64,000 nucleotides of DNA. Source: Meridianimarinicoccus aquatilis (lineage in GTDB: Bacteria > Pseudomonadota > Alphaproteobacteria > Rhodobacterales > Rhodobacteraceae). Position numbers and translations under genes: made by a program. Shown here piece after piece: positions 34,824 through 42,734 of this stretch (its first letter is position 1; the number at the start of each line of letters is the position of its first letter). The stretch is taken from positions 1 to 64,000 of the forward strand of contig NZ_SMZO01000015.1 of assembly GCF_004358675.1 (NCBI RefSeq), given 5' to 3'. The notes below the pieces were generated by a model. The model searched no databases. It was not told the origin of the DNA and was given only the letters and a program-made list of their open reading frames with translations.

Positions 34824-36323
34824 TTGAATTTCCTATCGACCACATTCATAGTTCTTTTTCTGCCAGCAACTTTTCTTGGTTTTTTTCTTCTGCGCAGCAT
34901 CGCACCGAAATGGTCGATCCCATTTCTGGTCATGATGTCGCTCGGTTTCCTTGCGTCGAACTCGCTGCTGAGCTTGTGCCTTATTATCGGGACCATATGC
35001 GTAAACCGAAGCTGCGCGAGATACATGGTCGACCTGCCGGAGCATCGGACAGCGATCCTTCTGGTCGGCCTGATCGCCAATATCGCAAGCGTTGCATGGT
35101 TCAAACTAAACCCGACGGCGCATCCGAGCTCAGGCGATTTCTTTCTGGTTGCGGGAATCCCTCTTGGCCTGTCGTTTTATGCCTTCAAGCAAGTGACCTA
35201 TCTGCTAGATCGCTACGAAAACCGCGCGCCTGACGCACCGCTGTCTCAGTATCTGCTTTTCTCGACATTCTTTGCGCATTTGCCTGCGGGTCCGATAACG
35301 CCGTACCGCGTTTTACAGCCGCAGCTACTTCGGCTTTCTAGCGAGAGGGTGGATCTTGGTCTGCTCGCCGCGGGCACAGCCCTCGCCATTGTTGGGGCCT
35401 TCAAATTGCGCTTCTTTTCAGGTCATATCGGCGCCTTGACGACCCCGGTTTATGAGGCTGCGAAAAGCGGCGCGGAAACCTGCGGCCCGGAGGCGGTTGT
35501 TGCAAGTTTCGGTTTTCTTCTTGAACTTTACTACAACTTTTCAGGTTATTCCGATATCGCAATAGGCATCGCATTGTGCCTTGGCCTTCGGCTATCGCCT
35601 AATTTCGACAGTCCGCTGAAGTCTTTTCGATTGGGCGACTATGTCATGCGCTGGCACATGTCGCTCATACAATTCGCCCGAAATTATTTTTTCTTCTACC
35701 TGCAGAGGGCGCTTGCACGGAACATCCCCTTTCGCAGGGCGCTATGGCGCCGCGTTGCGGCGTGGACCCTTTCAGTTCTGGTGACCTTCCCGATGGTCAT
35801 GCTCTGGCACAGTGTGGACAGGGTGACGTTGGCAGTCAGTATCCTTGGCGCCTTGGCCGTAATTGTCGCATCCTTTCTCCGCTTACGGTCAAGGCCTGGA
35901 CCGGCTGAAGGTGGGCTTTTTACAAGGGTTGTCGGATTTGGGGTTTGCATTTCGGTCGCATCGCTTTCAGTCGTTTTCCTTCGGGGTGGCGATCTCAATA
36001 CCGCTCTGAACATTCTGGCAGGACTTGGGAACTGGGGGGGGCAATATTCTTTGCTGTCGATCGGAGCACCGGGTGTGGAGACCTGTCCGACGTTATCAAA
36101 AGCACCGACAGACATCATCGGTCTTGCAATCCTTTTTCTGGCCGCTGCAATCGCCTTTCTGGCACCCAACTCATCCCGCATGTTCGGAACTCTCCCACAG
36201 CAGAACGGAACCCTGATTTTCAAACCAAGTCTCGCCTGGGCAGCGTTCCTTGGAGTTCTTGGCTGGCTTGCCTGGCTGTCCAACACACCGCTCTCCGGAT
36301 TCGTCATCTATGAAAATTTCTGA
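34824..36323 (+). CDS. MBOAT-family O-acyltransferase (first copy)
   Basis: A 499-residue integral membrane O-acyltransferase of the AlgI/DltB-like MBOAT family. It has ten or more membrane segments. Conserved parts are ILPIG-like IPLGLSFYAFKQVTYLLDRY, FFAHLPAGPITPYRVL, YYNFSGYSDIAIGIALCLGL and LKSFRLGDYVMRWHMSLIQF (about residue 275). The usual GLWHG active-site block is MLWHS near residue 325, so the key His remains. I take the TTG at 34824, which gives the family-like N-terminus MNFLSTTFIVLFLPATFLGF. It follows the carbamoyltransferase by 74 bases and overlaps its SGNH partner by 14. Confidence 0.85.
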   Translation: MNFLSTTFIVLFLPATFLGFFLLRSIAPKWSIPFLVMMSLGFLASNSLLSLCLIIGTICVNRSCARYMVDLPEHRTAILLVGLIANIASVAWFKLNPTAHPSSGDFFLVAGIPLGLSFYAFKQVTYLLDRYENRAPDAPLSQYLLFSTFFAHLPAGPITPYRVLQPQLLRLSSERVDLGLLAAGTALAIVGAFKLRFFSGHIGALTTPVYEAAKSGAETCGPEAVVASFGFLLELYYNFSGYSDIAIGIALCLGLRLSPNFDSPLKSFRLGDYVMRWHMSLIQFARNYFFFYLQRALARNIPFRRALWRRVAAWTLSVLVTFPMVMLWHSVDRVTLAVSILGALAVIVASFLRLRSRPGPAEGGLFTRVVGFGVCISVASLSVVFLRGGDLNTALNILAGLGNWGGQYSLLSIGAPGVETCPTLSKAPTDIIGLAILFLAAAIAFLAPNSSRMFGTLPQQNGTLIFKPSLAWAAFLGVLGWLAWLSNTPLSGFVIYENF

Positions 36324-37218
36324 ACCGCTTGGGCCTCTTTGCTTCCTGTGTATCTTGATCGCCTTTTTTGGGGTGGCCGTTGCCGCAACTGAAATCCTGC
36401 GAGCACGCGCAAACGTTTTGAACGAGACGACCCGCGTCCTTCCTGAAACGCAGGGACTTCCAGGCCCCTTGCATTACTATCCCAAGCAGGCGAATGCGTG
36501 GCTCGAGAATACCGCTTCGGCATCGCAAGCCGAAGTTTGGGTGATCGGGACTTCGGTCAGCCTGCGAGGCTTTGATCCCTGTGCCACGTCCGGCATGGCG
36601 AACTTCTCGCGTAGCGCCGCAGACATCACGGCCGCGGCGCGATGGGCGGGCAAGGCCGCAACTGAGAACCCTCACATAGAAACCATCGTGCTCGAACTGT
36701 CCTTGAGCGAGCCGGATATGAATCTCGATGCTGATGCTTCTCGGACCATAAACTTTGTTCTAGCTCTGCAAAAATTTCTTCAGGGAGAAGAATGGGTCGC
36801 AACGCCGGATGACAGCGGATCTTGTGCAAACCCTTTTTCAAACAGGTACTTTCCGTTCAAGCCTGTCAGCACTCCGGATCTGGACAGACTTCGGAGCCGC
36901 AAGTCTGGCTTCCTTGATAACGCGCGCGGGCTCGGAGACTGGTGCGCGGCCGAAGGCAATCGCCGGATCATCTTTCACCTTCCTCCACTCAATCCGGTTG
37001 TCTATCGCAGACAACCGGAGCTGGAGCCGGTGATGAAGGAAGTCTCGGGTATTCTGTCGACCCTCGTTCAGGACTTTACGGCGCTGCATCCCGCCTGCAA
37101 CGCGGTATTCCGCGCCCCAGATGCCGACGCGTCAACGCCCGAGGACTGGATGGACGGCCTCCACTTCAGGCCGTCCTTCGGCACCCCATATCTGGAGAGC
37201 CTGCTTCGCCAACCATAG
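36310..37218 (+). CDS. SGNH-like membrane-anchored partner of the MBOAT protein (first copy)
   Basis: A 302-residue protein with one N-terminal membrane anchor (LGPLCFLCILIAFFGVAVAA) and an extracytoplasmic SGNH-hydrolase-like domain. VWVIGTSVSLRGFDPC is in the place of the GDS nucleophile block and WMDGLHFRP supplies the D-x-x-H pair near the C-terminus. In AlgI/AlgJ-, DltB/DltD- and PatA/B-like pairs such proteins complete acyl transfer outside the membrane. The ATG at 36310 overlaps the MBOAT gene by 14 bases; the longer reading from 36250 lies mostly inside MBOAT and is rejected. Confidence 0.75.
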   Translation: MKISEPLGPLCFLCILIAFFGVAVAATEILRARANVLNETTRVLPETQGLPGPLHYYPKQANAWLENTASASQAEVWVIGTSVSLRGFDPCATSGMANFSRSAADITAAARWAGKAATENPHIETIVLELSLSEPDMNLDADASRTINFVLALQKFLQGEEWVATPDDSGSCANPFSNRYFPFKPVSTPDLDRLRSRKSGFLDNARGLGDWCAAEGNRRIIFHLPPLNPVVYRRQPELEPVMKEVSGILSTLVQDFTALHPACNAVFRAPDADASTPEDWMDGLHFRPSFGTPYLESLLRQP

Positions 37219-37460
37219 CGACGAGCCCGTTGAAAATGCCGAAAAACCGAGTGTATGAAGGTGTCAACGCCGACTGTACTTCCCTCAAAACCGATCTCGC
37301 CATGAAAAGCGCCGGTCGCCGACAGCTTATGTGATTATTTGGGACGGAACACTAGTGGAACCGGCGAACTGCTGGTTGTTACGCTTAGAACGGTGAAAGG
37401 GAAGTGTTGCACCTGAGCCCGCTTAAAGCGCCGATCCGCGCGCAGGGAGCATACTGAAAC

Positions 37461-37574
37461 AAGAAGCCGGTCTACGGCCTGCTGTTCAAAGCCTCGGCTG
37501 AAACAGTAATGACCACCGCAATCTCCGAACAGCTGGAGCTTTTCGACGTCCTGAACCTGCTCGAACCCGCCTGA
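37461..37574 (+). pseudogene. IS91-like transposase fragment
   Basis: A 37-codon open stretch reads KKPVYGLLFKASAETVMTTA and then departs into ISEQLELFDVLNLLEPA and a stop. The first part resembles the IS91-family transposase segment YxLLFKASAETLxTIA. It is short, so the family call is tentative. It abuts the 86-bp repeat. Confidence 0.5.
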
Positions 37575-37653
37575 CAGCCCGCGTGTTTGCACAAAACGGC
37601 GTCACTCGCCAGAATGCTTTCAATCGCTTGGCGGATTTGCTGTCGAACTTGGG
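37568..37653 (+). repeat. 86-bp direct repeat, left copy
   Basis: Runs from CGCCTGACAGCCCG to GCTGTCGAACTTGGG and matches 40648-40733 at 75 of 86 positions by eye, same orientation, 3,080 bp apart. The two copies bracket the AT-rich MBOAT/SGNH pair. They look like debris of the same mobile element. Confidence 0.85.
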
Positions 37654-37786
37654 TTGGCAGCGTCTACGAAGTTCACTAGTCTTATTTCATATAAGCGCTG
37701 CGCTCGAAAACACCTGCAATACTCTCGCACAATGAGTTGGGTCTTTATCGGCTGCTCGAATGGAATTGTCTGTCAGGTGGCGTAGA

Positions 37787-39193
37787 ATGCTCTTCCATAC
37801 TTTCGAATATGCTATTCTTCTGTGCATCGTTTTTTTGTCATATCTTCTATTGCCAAAATGGACGCGGTGGATCGTACTTGTTTCCGCTAGTTATATTTTT
37901 TATGCGACATCTCAGTTTGGTTTGGTCTGGCTTCTACTTGTATCTGGTGCTGTAGACTACTTGTGTGGTCTTTTTCTATTTCAAGCGAAGGGCAAGGCTG
38001 TTCGCGTAGGGCTATTGACCACCAGTGTAATCATAAACATTTTTTTACTTGGGTATTTCAAGTATCGAATCCTACTTCAGGATGGTTTTGATTATCTGAC
38101 TAGTGGTGGCTTTGCAACGACTGCCGACCAGTTCATTCTGCCGATCGGAATATCTTTCTTCACACTTCAATCAATGGGCTACACCATTGATGTATACCGA
38201 GGAAAGCAGGTTCCAGAACGACATCCCGGTTACTTCTTTCTCTATGTTGCATATTTTCCGCAACTTATTGCTGGTCCAATTGAACGGGCACGGGATCTAT
38301 TACCCCAACTTCATTCCCAACGCCCTTTCGACTGGACCAGATTTCGAAGTGGTTGCCTGTTGATCTTGTTCGGACTTATGAAAAAGCTCGTGATCGTGGC
38401 AGGCCTGACCCCATTCTTTGCCGACGTCTATCAAGACGATCCGAGTGGAAAACCAATCAGTCTGTTGATTGCTGTTTCTTTATCGATCTTCTATATCTAT
38501 GCTGATTTTTCAGGCTATACTGATCTTGCGCGTGGGTCTTCAAGGATCATAGGTATCGAACTGTCAAAGAATTTTCGGTCGCCGATGACTGCGACTTCCA
38601 TTCGTGATTTCTGGCAACGATGGCACATCACGCTGACAAAATGGATTTTTGATTATCTCCATACACCACTTGCGAGCTTAATTACATCACGGACCGGGCG
38701 ATACGTCCTTATAGTGTTCACTTTCCTTATAGTAGGCCTGTGGCATGGGGCCAATATCACCTTCATCCTGTTTGGGTTCCTGCATGGCCTGACCATTGTA
38801 ATCGAAACCCTGTGTGCAAGGAATGGCTGGACCCTGCCATCCGGTCAGCTTTGGCAAGCTGCACGGATTGTTCGAACTTTTTCTCTCAGTGCAATTTTCG
38901 GCGCGCTTTTTCTTTCTCCGTCGGTTCCGCATGCTCTAGCGGTCTACGGGGAGCTCTTTCAGGTGAGCTTTCACGACATCTTTGCCACTGAAGTTAAACA
39001 TAAAGCTGAGCTCTTTACAGCGTTTTTGGGAACCTTGGTCTGGATGGGGCATCGCCTGAAGCCGACCTTACTGGATGAACTTCCGAAGTCTACCTTTTGG
39101 CGTTGGGCGCTTTATATTGGGTTGCTTCTTTTTGTAATCCTGTTTTCTACCTCGAATGGAGAAGATAATGCGTTTATCTATTTTCAGTTTTGA
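37787..39193 (+). CDS. MBOAT-family O-acyltransferase (second copy, AT-rich)
   Basis: A 468-residue AlgI-type membrane acyltransferase. I choose the ATG at 37787 because AGGTGG lies 6 bases before it and the N-terminus MLFHTFEYAILLCIVFLSYL matches AlgI relatives; an ATG at 37760 is an alternative. Motifs: LPIGISFFTLQSMGYTIDVY, YVAYFPQLIAGPIERARDLL, YIYADFSGYTDLARGSSRII, FRSPMTATSIRDFWQRWHIT with the conserved His, and the canonical FLIVGLWHGANITFILFGFL. Base composition is visibly AT-richer than the first MBOAT copy, and IS fragments flank it, so it was probably acquired separately. Confidence 0.88.
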   Translation: MLFHTFEYAILLCIVFLSYLLLPKWTRWIVLVSASYIFYATSQFGLVWLLLVSGAVDYLCGLFLFQAKGKAVRVGLLTTSVIINIFLLGYFKYRILLQDGFDYLTSGGFATTADQFILPIGISFFTLQSMGYTIDVYRGKQVPERHPGYFFLYVAYFPQLIAGPIERARDLLPQLHSQRPFDWTRFRSGCLLILFGLMKKLVIVAGLTPFFADVYQDDPSGKPISLLIAVSLSIFYIYADFSGYTDLARGSSRIIGIELSKNFRSPMTATSIRDFWQRWHITLTKWIFDYLHTPLASLITSRTGRYVLIVFTFLIVGLWHGANITFILFGFLHGLTIVIETLCARNGWTLPSGQLWQAARIVRTFSLSAIFGALFLSPSVPHALAVYGELFQVSFHDIFATEVKHKAELFTAFLGTLVWMGHRLKPTLLDELPKSTFWRWALYIGLLLFVILFSTSNGEDNAFIYFQF

Positions 39194-40223
39194 GTCTTCA
39201 AAAAAATTCTCTCTTCTTCGCACATTGCTATTTCTCACAGTCTTTCTTGTAATACTAAAGGCGCTGTCATGGTGTACTCGGGAAACCTCTTTTCCGATAA
39301 TGCCAAGTAGAGTCAGCGCATTTGAGCTAGCTGACAGTCTTGATGTATCTGCTATTACAATCGGAGCCTCTTATAACGTCAATATCAGTTTTGATCTATT
39401 GGAAATGTCGCATGTTCCATTATGGCTTCCTTCGGCAGATATATTCGAGACGGAAAAGATTTTTGAGCAGTTTTTGTTGAGTGGTGGCGCTCCTGACTAT
39501 GCCTTCATGATATTGGATTTCAGCCAACTCTATCAGGACAATGGGACCAGGCAGAAGTTAAAATCGCTTAATCCATCACCCCGAGATCAAGCTTATGTAC
39601 TTACCACAATAAATTCGGCGTTTTCATTGATAGAAGGTGACATTCTGGGCTGGCTGGAAGCAAGCTTTTTTCCGCCTCGTGGTATATTTCACCTTTCGCA
39701 CACCAGAGCACTTCATTCAGCCTTTGTAAACGCCATTGACCCACCGGAGCGATCGCCGTCGGCGCGTTTCGAGTTTTCGCAACTTTCAGATCCAGCCGCG
39801 CCTGACCAAATACAGATTGTGGCAGATTTCATCACGCGGCTCGTTGTGACAACTGTCGATGAAGATCCTGAAATTTTGGACCGATCGATTGCTTCTTTGC
39901 AAAGAATTGCCGAACTTGCAGCTCAGTCAAATGTCAAATTGATTGTGATTGCTGGGGCGCCACTCGTACGTCCGTACGAAGAGGCGTTGGCCCGTGCGAC
40001 AAAAGCAGCGGAACTATCTATTGTTGTCGATAAAGATGTGGCGCTCGCGCGCGCATCCAAAGCTCTTGTAAATGGTGATGCGCTCGTGATTCCGTTATCG
40101 GATGTGTGGGACAGGGAGGTTGACGGGATGCGCTTGGATTGGTTCGCCGACAACCGACACCTTAACGCGCGAGGCGCAGACATCTTCACGCAAAGGCTTG
40201 AGGCTTTTCTATCTGTGCCTTGA
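39168..40223 (+). CDS. SGNH-like membrane-anchored partner of the second MBOAT protein
   Basis: A 351-residue protein with an N-terminal membrane anchor (LLRTLLFLTVFLVILKAL) and an extracytoplasmic domain. ITIGASYNVNIS stands where the nucleophile block is expected. The C-terminal block DWFADNRHLNARGADIFTQR has the D-x-x-H-x-N pattern of SGNH/AlgX-like proteins. The ATG at 39168 has GGAG 6 bases upstream and overlaps the MBOAT gene by 26 bases. Another ATG at 39156 would add four residues. It shares the low GC of its partner. Function by analogy: transfer or hydrolysis of acyl groups at the cell surface. Confidence 0.75.
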   Translation: MRLSIFSFESSKKFSLLRTLLFLTVFLVILKALSWCTRETSFPIMPSRVSAFELADSLDVSAITIGASYNVNISFDLLEMSHVPLWLPSADIFETEKIFEQFLLSGGAPDYAFMILDFSQLYQDNGTRQKLKSLNPSPRDQAYVLTTINSAFSLIEGDILGWLEASFFPPRGIFHLSHTRALHSAFVNAIDPPERSPSARFEFSQLSDPAAPDQIQIVADFITRLVVTTVDEDPEILDRSIASLQRIAELAAQSNVKLIVIAGAPLVRPYEEALARATKAAELSIVVDKDVALARASKALVNGDALVIPLSDVWDREVDGMRLDWFADNRHLNARGADIFTQRLEAFLSVP

Positions 40224-40509
40224 CGCGGCGCATGCACGATGGGTGCTGGGTGGCAGAGTGACCATGCTCCACTGTCCGGGCCATTCCGGCGTGGGTTACT
40301 TCCCCAATGTTAAGGGGCCGCAGTCGTAGATTTGAAGCGTCGGTTTTCAGTTTCATGGCTTGTGTCATGTCGCCGATACCCATGTGCTTCTTCCTCAACT
40401 TCGACACGTCCCCTTGGATTTGAGCGCAATTTGGCGGCGCTAAGGTCGATGAAATCACCCAAGTTCGACAACAACCGTAAGCGTCCGGTCTGCCCGCCCT
40501 ATGATGTGG

Positions 40510-40640
40510 CTTTCCCCGGCAACAGATCATCGACGCCGTGGATTTGCCAACCCAGTCGGCCAGTGTTGAACGGTCAATGTCGATCCCGTCGCGCTCGATC
40601 AGGCGTGATGGTCGCGCAGCTTGCGTGAAGGCTTCGCAGC
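40510..40640 (-). pseudogene. IS66-like transposase fragment
   Basis: On the minus strand the frame reads LIERDGIDIDRSTLADWVGK, close to the IS66 transposase segment with DRSTLADWVG. Nothing else of the element is intact. Confidence 0.65.
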
Positions 40641-40647
40641 CCGAACA

Positions 40648-40733
40648 CGCCTGACAGCCCGTGTGTAGGCTCAAAACGGCGTCACCCGCCAAAATGCGTT
40701 CAATCGCTGAGCAGACTTGCTGTCGAACTTGGG
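40648..40733 (+). repeat. 86-bp direct repeat, right copy
   Basis: Same orientation as 37568-37653 with 11 differences by eye. It runs directly into the IS256-like fragment, which hints at the element the repeat came from. Confidence 0.85.
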
Positions 40734-40812
40734 AAACTTGCACAGCATGAACCCGATCGAGCGCTTCAACAAGGAAGTCAAGCGCCGCGCCGATGTCATC
40801 GGGATTTTCCGT
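40733..40812 (+). pseudogene. IS256-like transposase fragment
   Basis: The frame reads NLHSMNPIERFNKEVKRRAD then VIGIF, the well-conserved C-terminal segment of IS256-family (Mutator-like) transposases. Homology stops abruptly at about 40812. Confidence 0.75.
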
Positions 40813-40814
40813 GA

Positions 40815-40970
40815 TCAGATCCAGCCCGCCATCATCGGTTCGAACAGCAAAGAGGGTATCCCACCCTCCTTGGCATCAAGTAGCGCAAGCATCTCGGTGC
40901 TGAGAGTCATGACGGCGGAGTTGCCGACTTTGCGGAGTTTGGCTTCAATCGGGGCAACCCGTTCCTCCTT
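40815..40970 (-). pseudogene. Frameshifted AbrB/SpoVT-type antitoxin
   Basis: On the minus strand the frame reads EAKLRKVGNSAVMTLSTEML and ALLDAKEG, the DNA-binding swapped-hairpin pattern of MazE/AbrB-like antitoxins. After KEG the reading frame must change to continue as DTLFAVRTDDGGLDLITENP, so the gene is dead. No start codon or toxin partner is seen. Its tail runs into the IS256 fragment on the other strand. Confidence 0.65.
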
Positions 40971-41049
40971 CAAGCGCAACTATGGACGTAACAGTGACTC
41001 TGTCGCGCAAATCAACTGTCCGACGGTTCTTCCTTTACCCTAGGCGGAC

Positions 41050-41220
41050 TTATCCCACGGCTTTCGTGACATGGATGCCAAGGGCGGTGTGACCGTTCAG
41101 GATCGCAACACGTACCTGAAGCTCGGCAACTTGGCGGTCGAAATCGCGCGCCATCAGCCGCTGGCCCGGAAATTTCATGCTGTGCACCTTTGTCTCGGCG
41201 CATCCGCGGTGGTTCTGCCG
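41050..41220 (-). pseudogene. IS5-like transposase, C-terminal tail
   Basis: The minus-strand frame ends with CAETKVHSMKFPGQRLMARD, FDRQVAELQVRVAILN and TALGIHVTKAVG before a stop, the usual C-terminus of one IS5-like transposase group. The N-terminal part and terminal repeats are missing. Confidence 0.7.
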
Positions 41221-41487
41221 GTCAGCCACCACACTGGAGTCACGACATGAACCCCTCACGGCTTGAGGCAACACTGCCAATCCGTGGCGTCAGATACGTC
41301 GTTTCCAGACGAAACAAAAGTAATGAAGAAAAACCGACAATGGTAAACAGAAAGTGAACTTTTGATTGACTCAGGAAGCTTACGTTGGGATACTTTGAGC
41401 TATCCTGAAAAGGGGGGCGGCCTGCCCGAGGTGTTTTGTACCAAGCGTGGCTGGTTTGCGAGCGACATGAGTTGGAGGTTTTTTATC

Positions 41488-42636
41488 ATGTTTAAGAAAT
41501 TACTTTTGGCCACAGCGATCGCTGGGCTTTCCACGGCAGCGGCACACGCGTCGCATAACCGTGGGTCGGTTCTGATCCCAAGCATCGACAGCAGCGGCAA
41601 TCTAACAATCCAAGCGACGTCGTTCTGGCGGACAACTGCCGTTGATGACGTGAATTTCGTCACCATCTCCAAAGACGGTGGGCCATCTTTCAATCTGAAT
41701 ATGGGCGCCGACACGACCAATACGTCGGATTCCCGCTTCACGCGCACCGACGAGACCGCGTCTGTGGACATCAGCGCAAGGGGAGCGGGCACCTATACGA
41801 TCAGTTGGAGCAGTTGCTGCCGTGTGAGCGGAGTACCTAACGCCGCCAGCAATATGGGCACGACCTCCACAATTGTGTGGGACGGATCCAGTGCCGTGAA
41901 CCCAATCGCGTTCGATATCCAGAACATTCAGCCGAACGTACAGCGGGGCGTCGCCTATTCTGATAACCTGGACGTTGTGTCACCCGATGGGTTGACCCTG
42001 AGCTATGATGACACTGTTCTCACCGTTGGGATCAACAGTCAGGCGCCTGGGTATACAATTGATGCCGCCGGGCAGATCGGCATTTCTGCGGCCGCAACGG
42101 CAGGGTATGCTGACAACGGGTCTAACATCGGGGCCGATATGGCATTCTCGGGTGAGATCATTGCGTCAGACGGTGCGCAAACTGTTGCCACAGTGCAATT
42201 CGATTGGCTGTTTGATGCCGTTGACAGCACCGGCGTGACACCAGAGCCACCTGCGATTATCGACGTTGTTGTTAACGCACTGGTGGGTGACACGATCAAC
42301 GAGATCGTAGCGGCCAGCGACCCCAATGTCGGTGACGACGTGACGCTGAGCTTCCTGTCCTTTACCGGGCCGGGCGGCGCAATCGGCGGGTCCAGCTTCG
42401 TGGCAGGTCTTCCAGGAAATCCAACATCTGGCAATTTCACGTGGGATTCGACCGGGTTCACGGCAGGAACATATATTGCAACGTTCCTCGCGACGGATGG
42501 CGGCCTGACGGATCAGGGCACTGTTACCATCAATCTCAGAGAGCCGGTTAGTGCGGACGTTCCACTGCCTGCTGCCTTGGGACTTCTGGCAGCAGCACTG
42601 GCTGGGCTTGGCATGATCCGCCGTCGCGGTGCTTAA
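41488..42636 (+). CDS. Secreted protein with VPLPA-CTERM sorting tail
   Basis: A 382-residue exported protein. From the ATG at 41488 (GGAGG 9 bases upstream) it has a textbook signal peptide MFKKLLLATAIAGLSTAAAH, a beta-rich body and the C-terminal tail DVPLPAALGLLAAALAGLGM ending IRRRGA. Residues about 290-365 look like a cadherin/Ig-type repeat (VNALVGDTINEIVAASDPN, FTWDSTGFTAGTYIATFLAT). Reading upstream to 41362 would bury the signal peptide, so it is rejected. A strong terminator follows. Likely a surface or matrix protein released by an exosortase encoded elsewhere. Confidence 0.82.
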   Translation: MFKKLLLATAIAGLSTAAAHASHNRGSVLIPSIDSSGNLTIQATSFWRTTAVDDVNFVTISKDGGPSFNLNMGADTTNTSDSRFTRTDETASVDISARGAGTYTISWSSCCRVSGVPNAASNMGTTSTIVWDGSSAVNPIAFDIQNIQPNVQRGVAYSDNLDVVSPDGLTLSYDDTVLTVGINSQAPGYTIDAAGQIGISAAATAGYADNGSNIGADMAFSGEIIASDGAQTVATVQFDWLFDAVDSTGVTPEPPAIIDVVVNALVGDTINEIVAASDPNVGDDVTLSFLSFTGPGGAIGGSSFVAGLPGNPTSGNFTWDSTGFTAGTYIATFLATDGGLTDQGTVTINLREPVSADVPLPAALGLLAAALAGLGMIRRRGA

Positions 42637-42664
42637 GATCACGCAGCTTTAAGACTTATTTTAG

Positions 42665-42697
42665 GCGAGGGCGGGTTTTCTGCCCTCGCTTTTTTTA
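42665..42697 (+). terminator. Strong intrinsic terminator after the VPLPA-CTERM gene
   Basis: GCGAGGGC (42665-42672) pairs perfectly with GCCCTCGC (42682-42689) around a 9-base loop and is followed directly by a run of seven or more T. This separates the gene from the TPR-SOD gene 38 bases further on. Confidence 0.92.
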
Positions 42698-42734
42698 TTT
42701 ATACTCAAAGATAAGAACCGCTTTGGAGGACGCA

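Larger units (their letters stand above)
37219..37786. other. IS-fragment-bearing gap between the two MBOAT pairs
   Basis: No intact gene. It contains an IS91-like transposase fragment (37461-37574) and the left copy of an 86-bp direct repeat (37568-37653). The sequence becomes clearly richer in A and T from about 37660, marking the left edge of the second MBOAT pair. AGGTGG at 37775-37780 is the ribosome site for that pair. The first 230 bases hold nothing I can identify. Confidence 0.6.
40224..41487. other. Graveyard of mobile-element and antitoxin fragments
   Basis: This 1.26-kb gap contains no intact gene. In order it has an unassigned stretch (40224-40500), an IS66-like fragment on the minus strand, the right 86-bp repeat (40648-40733), an IS256-like fragment on the plus strand, a frameshifted AbrB-type antitoxin on the minus strand and an IS5-like transposase tail on the minus strand. 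The last 260 bases are the leader of the VPLPA-CTERM gene at 41488. Confidence 0.65.
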
